NCBI RefSeq assembly: GCF_000482245.1
Contig: NZ_AWNH01000008.1
Coordinates: 62,001-126,000, forward strand
Reading direction: 5' to 3'
Source of the DNA: Leptolyngbya sp. Heron Island J
GTDB taxonomy: Bacteria; Cyanobacteriota; Cyanobacteriia; Phormidesmidales; Phormidesmidaceae
DNA: 64,000 bases
The position numbers were made by a program, and so were the translations under genes. Positions 16,782-26,147 of this stretch are shown in pieces. The first letter of the stretch is position 1, and every line of letters starts with the position of its first letter. Under the pieces are notes generated by a model. The model did no database searches, was not told the origin of the DNA, and saw nothing but the letters and a program-made list of their open reading frames with translations.

Positions 16782-19586
16782 TTATTCAACCTCATCCCAG
16801 GTTTGTTCCGATGCTTTGATAGAGTCAGGGTTTGAGTCTTCTATCATGATCACAAAAATAGTTTCCAGACCATTAGAGAATCGCAGGGTATTGACCAGAT
16901 CATGGTCAATGGAAATAGCTGAATCAACAATGATCATATCGGGCTGGAGTGAGAGTGCTTTCTCAATGCCTTCTTTACCCGTAGTTGCTGCAGTCACGGT
17001 ATAGCCGCTGGAGAGTAGCAACTCTGTCAAATTTTTAGTGGTAGACACATCCATGTCAACAACAAGTATTTTGCGATTGGATGTTCCTTGATCCAATAAG
17101 GTTTTAATATCGTACAGCAATAGTTCCGTATCAATCGGCTTGGTCAGATAGCGATCGATCCCTAAACGATAGCCCCGCTCTTGATCTTGAATAATAGAGA
17201 GAATAATCGTAGGAATTCCCATAGTGGCCGGGTTATGCTTAAGCACAGCCGCCAGGTCAAACCCATTGATTGTTGGCATCATCACATCTAGGATAATCAA
17301 ATCCGGCGGGTCTGCCTTAATTTGATTGAGACCATCCACACCGTCCTTAGCCGTTTTAACTCGATAGCCTGCAGCCTCTAGTTCCTGGCGCAACAGCTGA
17401 CGAATATGTAACTCATCATCCACCACTAAAATTGTTTTATGGGACTTGTCCGTTGGCGTAACTGCTCGGTCCACATTTTCTTTTAATTGTTGCACCAGAG
17501 ATTGTAAATTGCCATGGGTGATGCTTGCTGTTTCCCGATCTACTATAGGTAAGGTAAATGAGAATTTACTGCCTTCACCTAAGGTACTCTCAGCCCAAAT
17601 ACGGCCCTGATGATGTTCAATAATTTGTTTACAGATCGGTAACCCTAAGCCGGTTCCTTTGGGTTTATTGGTCATTACTTCACCCACCTGGGTGAATTTC
17701 TCAAACACTTTGTCGAGATCGTTCTCTGAAAGGCCAATACCTGTATCAATGATACTGATAATTACTTCGTCATCTTGCTGATAGGCATGGCAGGTAACAG
17801 ATCCCTGATCGGTAAATTTAATCGCGTTGGCCAGCAGGTTAATTAATACTTGGATTAAGCGGTTGCGATCGCACATCACCCCTGGCAGTCCAGGTTCAAT
17901 GTCACAGAGCATCTCCAAACCGCTGTTTTGCACCAGCACCGATGTCGCTGAAATAGCCTGATCAATAATCTCTAGAACCGATATAGCCTGAATATTCCAC
18001 TCAAGTTTACCCGCCTCAATTTTAGAGATGTCTAACACATCATTAATCAATGAGGTTAAACGTTCTCCCTCAGTCACAATGATGTTTAGGTTGTTACGCA
18101 CCTGACGCGCCGCTCGTCGCGTTTTGCCCGTCTCAGCACTGACAGCAGGCAAGATCACATCCTCTAGCTTTTTTTGAATCAGCTTGGCAAACCCTAACAC
18201 CGATGTTAGCGGCGTCCGCAACTCATGGGAAACCGTAGAAAGAAAATCAGTCTTCATTTGATCAACTTCTTTCTCAGCGGTAATATCACGAATTAAAACA
18301 ACAGATCCATTAGCCTGTAAGGGCTCTATCTTAGAGGTTGTTTCTCGGTCAGGGGTAATGGCCGTGACAAGCGCCTGACCCACACGATCGTCCAATAAGT
18401 TGACTTCAACACTCAGATTTATCTCCGGGGCTTGCTGGTTCTGAATAATCAGCTCAGTAATGGATGGATCAAAAAGTGATTGCATTGGCTGGCCCTGTAG
18501 CACATCCCCATGGAATCTAAACATCTTTTTTAGAGCCGGGTTCACACGGGTAATCATGCCTTGGGAGTCAATGACTAATAGACCATCACCCAGGTTATCA
18601 ATGATGGCATTGAGTTCCTGGGCCTGATTTTCCAAATCCTTCTGGGTCATTCTCAGCGCGTTAGTATAGCTACCGACCCACTCAATCAGCTGATTGAGGG
18701 ACTGGGCTAAACTACCGATTTCATCATCGTTGACTGCCCCGGCGCGCAGGTTGAAATTTTCATCCCGTGTCACCTGTAGGGCCGTTTCTTCCACGGCCCG
18801 CAGCGGTCGACTGATGGTGTGGCTGATGAGATAGGCTAGCAAACTAGCCAAGAGCAGTGAGAGTGCAACACTAATAGAAACTACCTGAATCTGCAGTCGA
18901 GAAGATTCTCGAATAATCTCTCTAGCCTCTCGCAGCTCGTCCTCTTCAATAAAATCAGCAAGATCGGCAAGTTCACCAGCAAACTGTTCTAGCCTGAGGG
19001 CAGCCGAGCGGCGGTTCAAATCAATAAACTCTTGACGTGCCACCAACAGATTTCTATCCTGTAGCTCATTCAAATCAAGACTGTCGACAAACTGCTCAAC
19101 ATCTTGAATATTCTCTGCAACAACCCCGTCATAGCTATCAATCAGATTATCTAAAAATTCGAGTTCCTCATCGGTTTCTTCGACGCCTGCTGCCAAATCG
19201 TCATCATACTGTCGCAACAATTTAGACCAATCTTCTTGAAAGTCATTGCCACTACTCCGATAGAGATCGTAGTTGACCAGAAACTGGTCTGGATTTTCGA
19301 GCCAGGTAATCAGCTGGCGTTCATAGGCAATAAATCGATTGAGCGATTTTTCTAAATTTCTCAGACTAAGAATCTCTTCAACAGCATCTTCATTACCCCG
19401 ATGAGCTTCAGCGGCATAACGCCGAGATAGGCTAATACCGATACCCGTTCCAGCTACAACAATACCGACAATCAGAGCGTATCCCAAGCCAATCTTTTGG
19501 ATGACCTTGAGTTGGCGTAAGTGGCCTTTGAGCCAGACTGGCAGCATGCCAGGGAAGGCATTAGATGACAAGGGTTGGCGATTCAT
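16782..19586 (-). CDS. Hybrid sensor histidine kinase, HAMP-PAS-HisKA-HATPase-REC-REC
   Basis: 934 residues. A first membrane helix (~30-52, YALIVGIVVAGTGIGISL) and a second (~232-252) bracket an acidic helical sensor region. A HAMP domain, a PAS domain (IIDNLGDGLLVIDSQGM) and a HisKA box with SHELRTPLTSVLGF follow. The ATPase has NLLANAIKF, DTGIGLS and GTGLGLPICK. REC1 (~718-835) keeps the acidic pair (VVDDE), LDVMMP and a C-terminal Lys (YLTKPID). REC2 (~842-934) is degraded: VVDMD instead of the acidic triad, phospho-Asp in IVDSAIS, and no conserved Lys at the end. The last gene of a four-gene signalling operon and a close paralogue of the kinase at 20036. Confidence 0.9.
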   Translation of the reverse strand: MNRQPLSSNAFPGMLPVWLKGHLRQLKVIQKIGLGYALIVGIVVAGTGIGISLSRRYAAEAHRGNEDAVEEILSLRNLEKSLNRFIAYERQLITWLENPDQFLVNYDLYRSSGNDFQEDWSKLLRQYDDDLAAGVEETDEELEFLDNLIDSYDGVVAENIQDVEQFVDSLDLNELQDRNLLVARQEFIDLNRRSAALRLEQFAGELADLADFIEEDELREAREIIRESSRLQIQVVSISVALSLLLASLLAYLISHTISRPLRAVEETALQVTRDENFNLRAGAVNDDEIGSLAQSLNQLIEWVGSYTNALRMTQKDLENQAQELNAIIDNLGDGLLVIDSQGMITRVNPALKKMFRFHGDVLQGQPMQSLFDPSITELIIQNQQAPEINLSVEVNLLDDRVGQALVTAITPDRETTSKIEPLQANGSVVLIRDITAEKEVDQMKTDFLSTVSHELRTPLTSVLGFAKLIQKKLEDVILPAVSAETGKTRRAARQVRNNLNIIVTEGERLTSLINDVLDISKIEAGKLEWNIQAISVLEIIDQAISATSVLVQNSGLEMLCDIEPGLPGVMCDRNRLIQVLINLLANAIKFTDQGSVTCHAYQQDDEVIISIIDTGIGLSENDLDKVFEKFTQVGEVMTNKPKGTGLGLPICKQIIEHHQGRIWAESTLGEGSKFSFTLPIVDRETASITHGNLQSLVQQLKENVDRAVTPTDKSHKTILVVDDELHIRQLLRQELEAAGYRVKTAKDGVDGLNQIKADPPDLIILDVMMPTINGFDLAAVLKHNPATMGIPTIILSIIQDQERGYRLGIDRYLTKPIDTELLLYDIKTLLDQGTSNRKILVVDMDVSTTKNLTELLLSSGYTVTAATTGKEGIEKALSLQPDMIIVDSAISIDHDLVNTLRFSNGLETIFVIMIEDSNPDSIKASEQTWDEVE

Positions 19587-19594
19587 AGGGCGTT

Positions 19595-19978
19595 CTACAG
19601 AGCAAGAGCTAAAACTTCTGCAGCTTTTTCTAATATCTCATCAGGGTCAAAGGGCTTTGTCATGTACAAATTTGCTCCCACTTCTCGACCCTGTTTTTGG
19701 TCAAATTCTTGCCCCTTAGCTGTCAGCATGATGATGTAGGTCCCCTGAAGCGCGGCATTTTGCTTAACGGTTTGACACACCTCAAATCCGTTCATTTTAG
19801 GCATCATCACATCTAGAAAGACGAGATCAGGCTGCTCAGAACGAATCATCTCCAATGCATCTACACCATTAGTTGCCGTCAGTAATTCCACTCCCTCATC
19901 TTCCAAATCCTCTAAGATTTGTTCCATCAAAACGCGGATATGTACTTCATCATCAACAATTAAGATCGTTTTATTCAT
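19595..19978 (-). CDS. Single-domain CheY-like response regulator
   Basis: 127 residues, one receiver domain and no output domain. It has the acidic pair IVDDEVH, the phospho-acceptor in FLDVMMPKMNGFEV (Asp ~57), a Thr/Lys switch (MLTAKG, MTKPFDPDE) and normal length. It lies between the two hybrid kinases, 8 bp before one and 57 bp after the other, so all are probably co-transcribed. It likely shuttles phosphate between the kinases and a partner; output not visible. No partner DNA-binding regulator is in the window. Confidence 0.92.
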   Translation of the reverse strand: MNKTILIVDDEVHIRVLMEQILEDLEDEGVELLTATNGVDALEMIRSEQPDLVFLDVMMPKMNGFEVCQTVKQNAALQGTYIIMLTAKGQEFDQKQGREVGANLYMTKPFDPDEILEKAAEVLALAL

Positions 19979-20035
19979 ACAATTACTCCCGTAGGCCCTA
20001 GGGTCATAACAAAAAAATACATGTCAGTGGCTATC

Positions 20036-23000
20036 TTATCCAGAACTTTCAGGAATCTCAGTCTGGGCATGTTTTACCATAATAATGAAGATATTTTCTA
20101 AACCATTTTCAAAGCGTAGGGTGTTGACAAGGTCGTGGTCCATCGAAATGGCCGAATCGACGATCAACATATCGGGTTTGAGGGCCAGAGCTTTTTCGAT
20201 GCCATCTTTGCCAGTCGTTGCTTTGGTGACGGCATAGCCTTTGGAAACCAAAACCTCGGTTAGGGTTTTGGTAGTGGAGATATCAATATCGACAACGAGC
20301 ACCTGACGGTTGGATGTACCCTGGTCTAATAAGGTTTTGACATCATGCAGCAATACCTCGGTATCAATCGGTTTACTCAAATAGCGGTCGACACCGAGGC
20401 GATAACCACGTTCTTGATCCTGGACAATGGAAACCACAATAATCGGAATTGTCATAGTGGTTGGATTGTTTTTTAGCACAGCCGTTAAATCGAAGCCATT
20501 GATGTTTGGCATCATCATGTCTAGGATAATCAGGTCAGGCGGCGTCATTTTGATCTGATTGAGGGCATCCATGCCGTCTTGAGCGATTTGGACTCGATAT
20601 CCAGCCGTTTCTAATTCCTGGCGTAAAAGCTGACGAATGTGGGGCTCATCATCAACAACCAAAATTGTCTTCTGGGAGGTATCGGCTGCAGTTGTTGAGG
20701 CCACACTCAGCTGTACCTTTTCTTTAAGCTGTTGCACCAAAGCTCGCAAATTAATATTGTCTGGCTGAGGTGCTATCAGGTTGTTCAGAGGTAGGGTGAC
20801 GGTAAAGGTGCTACCCTGACCCAGGGCGCTTTCGGCCCAAATTCGACCACCGTGGTGTTCGATAATTTGTTTACAAATAGGCAAACCTAACCCGGTGCCC
20901 TTGGGTTTATCAGTCATGATTTTGCCGACCTGGGTAAATTTCTCGAATACTTTTTCAAGATCGTCTGCTGCCAGACCGATGCCTGTGTCAATCACGCTAA
21001 TGGAGATCTCGGCATCTTGACGACGGACAAAACAGGTAATCGAGCCTTTAGGGGTAAATTTGATCGCGTTGGATAAAAGATTAATTAACACTTGAATTAA
21101 ACGATTGCGATCGCACAGCACCGCTGGCAGACCTGGCTCAATATCCTGAATAATCTCTAACCCACTATTTTCAGCCAGTACCGATGTGGCAGCAATTGCC
21201 CGCTCAACAATCTCGGCAACAGCGATAGGCTCCATATTCCATTCAATTTTACCCGCCTCAATTTTAGAAATATCGAGCACATCATTGATCAGCGAAGTCA
21301 AACGCTCCCCTTCAGATACGATAATGCCAAGATTCTCCCGTACCTGACGCACTGCTCGTTCAGTTTTTTTAGTCTCAACCTGGACTGCAGGTAACACTAA
21401 ATCTTCTAACTTTTTCTGAATCAGTTTGGCAAAACCCAGCACTGACGTTAGCGGCGTCCGCAGTTCATGGGACACGGTGGAGATAAAATCAGTTTTCATC
21501 TGGTCTACCTCTTTCTCAGCCGTAATGTCACGGATCAGCACAATGGAATCAAAAGTACCACCAGGAATAACATCAGCAGCATCCTTTGCCACAGCTGTGA
21601 CTAACGCCTGACCAATGCCCTGATTAGGCAGCTCAACATCGGTGATTAAGAGTTGGGTCGGATCAGTCTGATTACGAGCAATCAGCTGTGATAAATCGGC
21701 ATTAAAAACAGCATGACAAGGTTGTCCCAAAACAGATTGGCGATGCAAATTAAACATATTAATCAGCATGGGGTTGCTACGAATAATAATGCCTGCTGCA
21801 TCAATTACCAACAAGCCATCACCCAGGTTATCAATGATGGCATTGAGCTGCCCCGTACGCTCTTGCACCCGTTGTTCCAGGCTTTCCTGACTTTGTTTCA
21901 GTTCTTTAGTGTATTGCCCCACAGAACTGATTAACTGATTTAGAGAACTGGCTAACAGACCAATTTCATCCTGGCTATTTACCTGAGCCCGAGTCGTGAA
22001 ATCTCCTCCCTGGGTCACCTGTCGGGCTACGCGAGTGAGATGCTGAATTGGTCGAATGGCCCGGTTAGCCACATAGGCTGTAATGGCTCCTACCAAAACC
22101 GCTGCCATGCCAGTGCCCACGACAAAAATCCTGAGCAGCTGATATTGAGGGGCAAAGGCAACAGCTGTATCCGCCGTCAGCAGGGCTCCAATAGGTGGAG
22201 AATTAAACGTGTCACTGAGATAGACAGGACTATAGGAGATCAGCTGTTGTCGATTGTCTTCTTGAGCATTGCCAAAGATATCAGCCCTGGAGTGCCCAGT
22301 TTGCACCCTATCCATTAAACCTGGGTAGTAACTCTCAACAGATTGAGCCAGATAATCCTGTCGGGCACTGGCAAAAATTAGACCGTCTGCATCAAGCAAA
22401 TGCCATACTCGTTTATGACTCTCAAACAGGTCAAACAAGTCACTAATGTGATGCCCTGGGACCCGAGCTCTAATAATATAGACCGTGTCGTCTGTCGCCA
22501 CGTCCTTCACTGGCACAGCATATTCAACTCGTAATAAACCGGAGCTAGAAGAAAGCCCCGGTCCGTTCATGGTGGTTTGTCCAGTCTTTAGGGCGTCTTG
22601 AAAGTATTGACGATCGCCGTAATTCCCGACAAAAGGTTTGCCTGTTGTCGATTGCGATACAGGATTACCGTTAACGTCAAAAAGAATAACACTATCAAAG
22701 TATTGAATCGCGTTAGCAAACTCAGTTAGTAATAGCTGTTGTTTATCTGAAGATGAGCGATCGCGCAGGATTTTATCAGTCAAAATTGGATTGACGGCTA
22801 ACGATTCAACCTCACGGAGGCGACTCACCAAAAACTGATCTAACGTTTCACCAATTATTTCGCTGCGCTGATGTTTTTCTTGAATAATTTGTTGGTATAT
22901 GGAACGGCTGGCAAACAAATAGGCCACACTGCCCGTTAACAATACGGGCAAGGTGCCCAACGCGATCGCAAGTGCCGTCACCTTATATCGTAAACTCTGG

Positions 23001-23065
23001 GGTTTACGGGGAGTCGCTGCCGCTTTACGTCTAAACCATTGAGACGATAGTAAACCATTATCCAT
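20036..23065 (-). CDS. Hybrid sensor histidine kinase with extracellular Cache-type sensor
   Basis: 1009 residues. Membrane helices at ~28-50 and ~303-325 flank a ~250-residue periplasmic region that looks like a double-Cache sensor (ILFDVNGNPVSQSTTGKPF, GDRQYFQDAL). Next are HAMP, PAS (IIDNLGDGLLVID), HisKA with SHELRTPLTSV, HATPase (NLLSNAIKF, DTGIGLA, GTGLGLPICK) and two receivers. REC1 has VVDDEP, LDMMMP and YLSKPID. REC2 is degraded in the same way as in the kinase at 16782 (VVDID, IVDSAIS, no terminal Lys). From HisKA onward the two proteins are near-identical over long runs, showing a tandem duplication in which the sensor halves diverged or were swapped. It should sense a small periplasmic ligand. 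Confidence 0.92.
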   Translation of the reverse strand: MDNGLLSSQWFRRKAAATPRKPQSLRYKVTALAIALGTLPVLLTGSVAYLFASRSIYQQIIQEKHQRSEIIGETLDQFLVSRLREVESLAVNPILTDKILRDRSSSDKQQLLLTEFANAIQYFDSVILFDVNGNPVSQSTTGKPFVGNYGDRQYFQDALKTGQTTMNGPGLSSSSGLLRVEYAVPVKDVATDDTVYIIRARVPGHHISDLFDLFESHKRVWHLLDADGLIFASARQDYLAQSVESYYPGLMDRVQTGHSRADIFGNAQEDNRQQLISYSPVYLSDTFNSPPIGALLTADTAVAFAPQYQLLRIFVVGTGMAAVLVGAITAYVANRAIRPIQHLTRVARQVTQGGDFTTRAQVNSQDEIGLLASSLNQLISSVGQYTKELKQSQESLEQRVQERTGQLNAIIDNLGDGLLVIDAAGIIIRSNPMLINMFNLHRQSVLGQPCHAVFNADLSQLIARNQTDPTQLLITDVELPNQGIGQALVTAVAKDAADVIPGGTFDSIVLIRDITAEKEVDQMKTDFISTVSHELRTPLTSVLGFAKLIQKKLEDLVLPAVQVETKKTERAVRQVRENLGIIVSEGERLTSLINDVLDISKIEAGKIEWNMEPIAVAEIVERAIAATSVLAENSGLEIIQDIEPGLPAVLCDRNRLIQVLINLLSNAIKFTPKGSITCFVRRQDAEISISVIDTGIGLAADDLEKVFEKFTQVGKIMTDKPKGTGLGLPICKQIIEHHGGRIWAESALGQGSTFTVTLPLNNLIAPQPDNINLRALVQQLKEKVQLSVASTTAADTSQKTILVVDDEPHIRQLLRQELETAGYRVQIAQDGMDALNQIKMTPPDLIILDMMMPNINGFDLTAVLKNNPTTMTIPIIVVSIVQDQERGYRLGVDRYLSKPIDTEVLLHDVKTLLDQGTSNRQVLVVDIDISTTKTLTEVLVSKGYAVTKATTGKDGIEKALALKPDMLIVDSAISMDHDLVNTLRFENGLENIFIIMVKHAQTEIPESSG

Positions 23066-23125
23066 GACTGTTACCTAAACTATGCGGCATGGCGTTCCCC
23101 AAAAAGATTATCCCTGCGACAAACA

Positions 23126-25378
23126 CTACTGTTCAGTCCCATCTTTCTGCACCGAGCGATGCACCTTGAGCGTATCTTGCTCAATCGGCAGTTCAATCAC
23201 AAAGGCCGTCCCGCGACCTAGCTGAGACTGACAGACCAGGCTCCCGTTATGACGTTCGGTAATAATCTGATAGCTAATGGACAGCCCCAACCCTGTACCT
23301 TTACCCACATCTTTCGTCGTAAAGAACGGATCAAACAACTTGTTGCGAATTTTAGCCACGATGCCAGGACCATTATCACTAATCCGAATTTGGATACGGT
23401 TAGCATCAATCTGGCGGGTGTCAATGGTAATCTTAGGCGAACTGGGAAACGGAGGAACCTCCAAAACATCAATGGCATTCGCCAAAAGATTCATAAATAC
23501 TTGATTAAGCTGACTGGGATAACAACTTATGGACGGTAAGTCACCGTAGTTTTTAACAATTTTAATACCCGGGAAACCATCATATGCCTTAAGACGGTGG
23601 CGCAAGATCAGTAATGTACTGTCCATACCCTCGTGAACATTAACCGCTTTCACATAGGCTTGGTCTAAACGTGCAAAATTCTTCAAAGACAGCACAATAT
23701 CGCGGATGCGCTCCGTGCCCACGGTCATACTGTTTAAGGTCTCAGGCAAGTCTTTTAGCAAAAAGGGTAAATCTATGTTCTCCACAGCCATCTTTAAATC
23801 CGCAGAAGGAGAGTGGCATTCCAGCTGGTACAGTTTCACCATGTCGACCAGATCCTGGGTGTATTGCTGCACAAATTCCAGATTGCCATAGATAAACGTG
23901 ACAGGATTATTAATCTCATGGGCTACCCCAGCCATCATCTGACCAATGCCAGACATTTTTTCACTTTGGATCAGCTGTAGCTGGGTTTGTTGCAGGGCTT
24001 CCAGGGTGGTTTCCAGTTGTTGTGCTTTGTCCTGGGCTAACTGAGCCGCATGGCGACTCTGGTCATAAAGTTCTGCTTGATCGAGGGCAATTGCTAGCTG
24101 ATTAGTGACCGCCTCCAGGAGATCAACTTCGTTGTCACTCCAGGCGCGAGGCTCCTGACTGGTACCGCAACAGATCGTTCCAATGTGTCCAGCGCGAGTC
24201 CGCACAGGAATTGCCAACAGAGATGCAAAGTCGTGGGTGTGCAAAAATGTTTTAGTGGCACCATCTGCTAACTCATGCACATCATTAATCTGCACTAATG
24301 GCTGCTGACCAAACCACTGGGCTAACTCACCGATAACACTTGCCCGATACTCTCCCACCAGAGGAGGCAGGTGGCTACGCTTGGATTCGGTAACAATTTC
24401 TAGGCCACACATGCTGGGGGACAATGAACAATCATCACCGGGCGTACTGTCTGATCCAGACTCAGTTTGCACCCAAAGAAAACAGCATCGCTCTACATTC
24501 AAGGTGCGATAGATTTCACCCACCGCTGTAGTCAGAATGATATCTAATTCCAAAGATTCTCGAATCTGGCTGGAGAGACGAAAAATCAAATCGTTCTGAC
24601 GGCTTTCTTTTAGCTGCCGCTCATGGAGCAGCGCATTGATCACCCCAGCCACCTGAAATGCCATGGTGGTCAGTAGCTTGAGGTCTTCGGCACTGTAGGG
24701 CTTGGCAACAGAACGGCTAAGTGAGATCGCACCGATCGTCGCTTCCTTACTTTTTAGTGGCACGCACATCAACGCCGCCTTTTGCGTCATTTGGGAGCGG
24801 TCATCAGCGGCCAAATCATTAACAATCTCACCTCGTCCAACCTGGACAATGCCGCCAATAATATCGCTACCCAGCGGAATAGCTGTCGGGAACAGCTCCT
24901 CCTCACCAAAGCTCGCAATCCGCTCCAGCACTTCCGTATCCTGCAATAGTAGCAAGGTACCCTGACTAGACTTCAGCAGATGGCGAGCCTCCTCTAGCAC
25001 TAGGGAAGCCACCTCCTGAATATCTGAACTATCAATTATTTTTTCCGATAGCTTAAATAGTAGGGAAATTTCCTTATATTTACCGATCAGTTCCTGGGCC
25101 AGCGATCGTTTCTCAGCTTCCCGATAGATCAGTTGAGAAATCAGATTAGCAATCACCTGGGCGTTTTGATCACCCCTGACCCAGCCTAAAATCTGTCCAT
25201 TCAAATCGATTGGGTAGCGGCTGCCACCGTTATCCTCGGTATTGCCCAGTAAGCACTCGCCATCCGGCGTTTCAACACTGACATTAGAGGCTGTGGCATT
25301 GATCACATCCTGAATCAGTGAGTATTCATTTCTTAGAACGATTTTTTTAAAGTCGATACTCACCATGAAAGGGGACAT
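23126..25378 (-). CDS. GAF-domain sensor histidine kinase
   Basis: 750 residues, no membrane helix. A ~70-residue N-terminal region precedes two GAF domains (~115-255 and ~275-435). A coiled linker leads to the HisKA-like box (GVAHEINNPVTFIYGN, ~490) and a HATPase with NLLANAIDV, DNGPGI and GTGLGLSISYQI. This is the soluble ATPase class (HWE-unlike, NtrB/ZraS-like) seen often in cyanobacteria with phytochrome-type GAFs. The GAFs show no clear chromophore cysteine by eye. First gene of the kinase operon, 60 bp before the Cache kinase, so it probably works in the same relay. An alternative start lies four codons in. Confidence 0.88.
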   Translation of the reverse strand: MSPFMVSIDFKKIVLRNEYSLIQDVINATASNVSVETPDGECLLGNTEDNGGSRYPIDLNGQILGWVRGDQNAQVIANLISQLIYREAEKRSLAQELIGKYKEISLLFKLSEKIIDSSDIQEVASLVLEEARHLLKSSQGTLLLLQDTEVLERIASFGEEELFPTAIPLGSDIIGGIVQVGRGEIVNDLAADDRSQMTQKAALMCVPLKSKEATIGAISLSRSVAKPYSAEDLKLLTTMAFQVAGVINALLHERQLKESRQNDLIFRLSSQIRESLELDIILTTAVGEIYRTLNVERCCFLWVQTESGSDSTPGDDCSLSPSMCGLEIVTESKRSHLPPLVGEYRASVIGELAQWFGQQPLVQINDVHELADGATKTFLHTHDFASLLAIPVRTRAGHIGTICCGTSQEPRAWSDNEVDLLEAVTNQLAIALDQAELYDQSRHAAQLAQDKAQQLETTLEALQQTQLQLIQSEKMSGIGQMMAGVAHEINNPVTFIYGNLEFVQQYTQDLVDMVKLYQLECHSPSADLKMAVENIDLPFLLKDLPETLNSMTVGTERIRDIVLSLKNFARLDQAYVKAVNVHEGMDSTLLILRHRLKAYDGFPGIKIVKNYGDLPSISCYPSQLNQVFMNLLANAIDVLEVPPFPSSPKITIDTRQIDANRIQIRISDNGPGIVAKIRNKLFDPFFTTKDVGKGTGLGLSISYQIITERHNGSLVCQSQLGRGTAFVIELPIEQDTLKVHRSVQKDGTEQ

Positions 25379-26147
25379 CCCTGCACGTTTTTGCCTCTAG
25401 CCTTAGCCGTTTGGAAACCAGTTTAGCCATGGGATCGGCTTACTTAGAGGGTATTTTAAAGGTAGCATCTAGCACCAGATTAGCCCCTCTAGCCTCCCAA
25501 GTTTAGGGGAGAGCGCTCTCAAAGTCCCCCAACGTTGGGGGATCTAGGTGGCTAACCAACTCATTTAGTCCGTTTCATACAACCCCTTAGCATGATAATC
25601 CACACTTTCTAAGAATTCCCGATCATCAGGACATCAGTAGCAGACTACTTAAATCTACGCTGAGATTTTCTTATTTTCTATACCTGTTCACCACCGCCCG
25701 CAGGAAAATTATTAAACATCAAGGTTACAAATTTTTCCTAAGTATCCAGTTAATTATCCGGACCCTATTCCGGACCTTATTAAGAGATTTATAAGTTCAC
25801 CCAAAAACAAACTGCAGTCACGAATTTTAAGCTCATTATTCACCTCAGATTTGCCATTCTTTGAGTTATTTTTATATCAATCAGCCATGATGTGTGCATT
25901 GCTAAGTAGATAGCCGCAAGTAAACGTCCCTGACACCGCTGGTTTCGACACCGCTCAACCAGCTAATTGAGAGAAGGTGAAGGCTGAGGCTGCAACGGTT
26001 CGGCTGCGACGGTGAGCTCGGCCGAACCGCTCAGCCGAACTGCGGAGTCGACGCCCGGATTGATGGACAGTTTTATCTATTTACTTATCAAGCTGGCGTT
26101 CAATAATTGCTGGGCTATAAAGGTAACGAGCCCGATATACACTGTCC
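25379..26147. other. Intergenic region with two dispersed repeats
   Basis: No gene seen in ~770 bp. 25482-25556 is a copy of the G/C-run palindromic repeat family (core AAAGTCCCCCAACGTTGGGG). 25997-26028 is a hairpin with arms GGTTCGGC and GCCGAACC; part of it (CGACGGTGAG...GCCGAACC) recurs near 58615. The right end holds the promoter of the HTTM gene, the left end that of the kinase operon. Confidence 0.55.
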
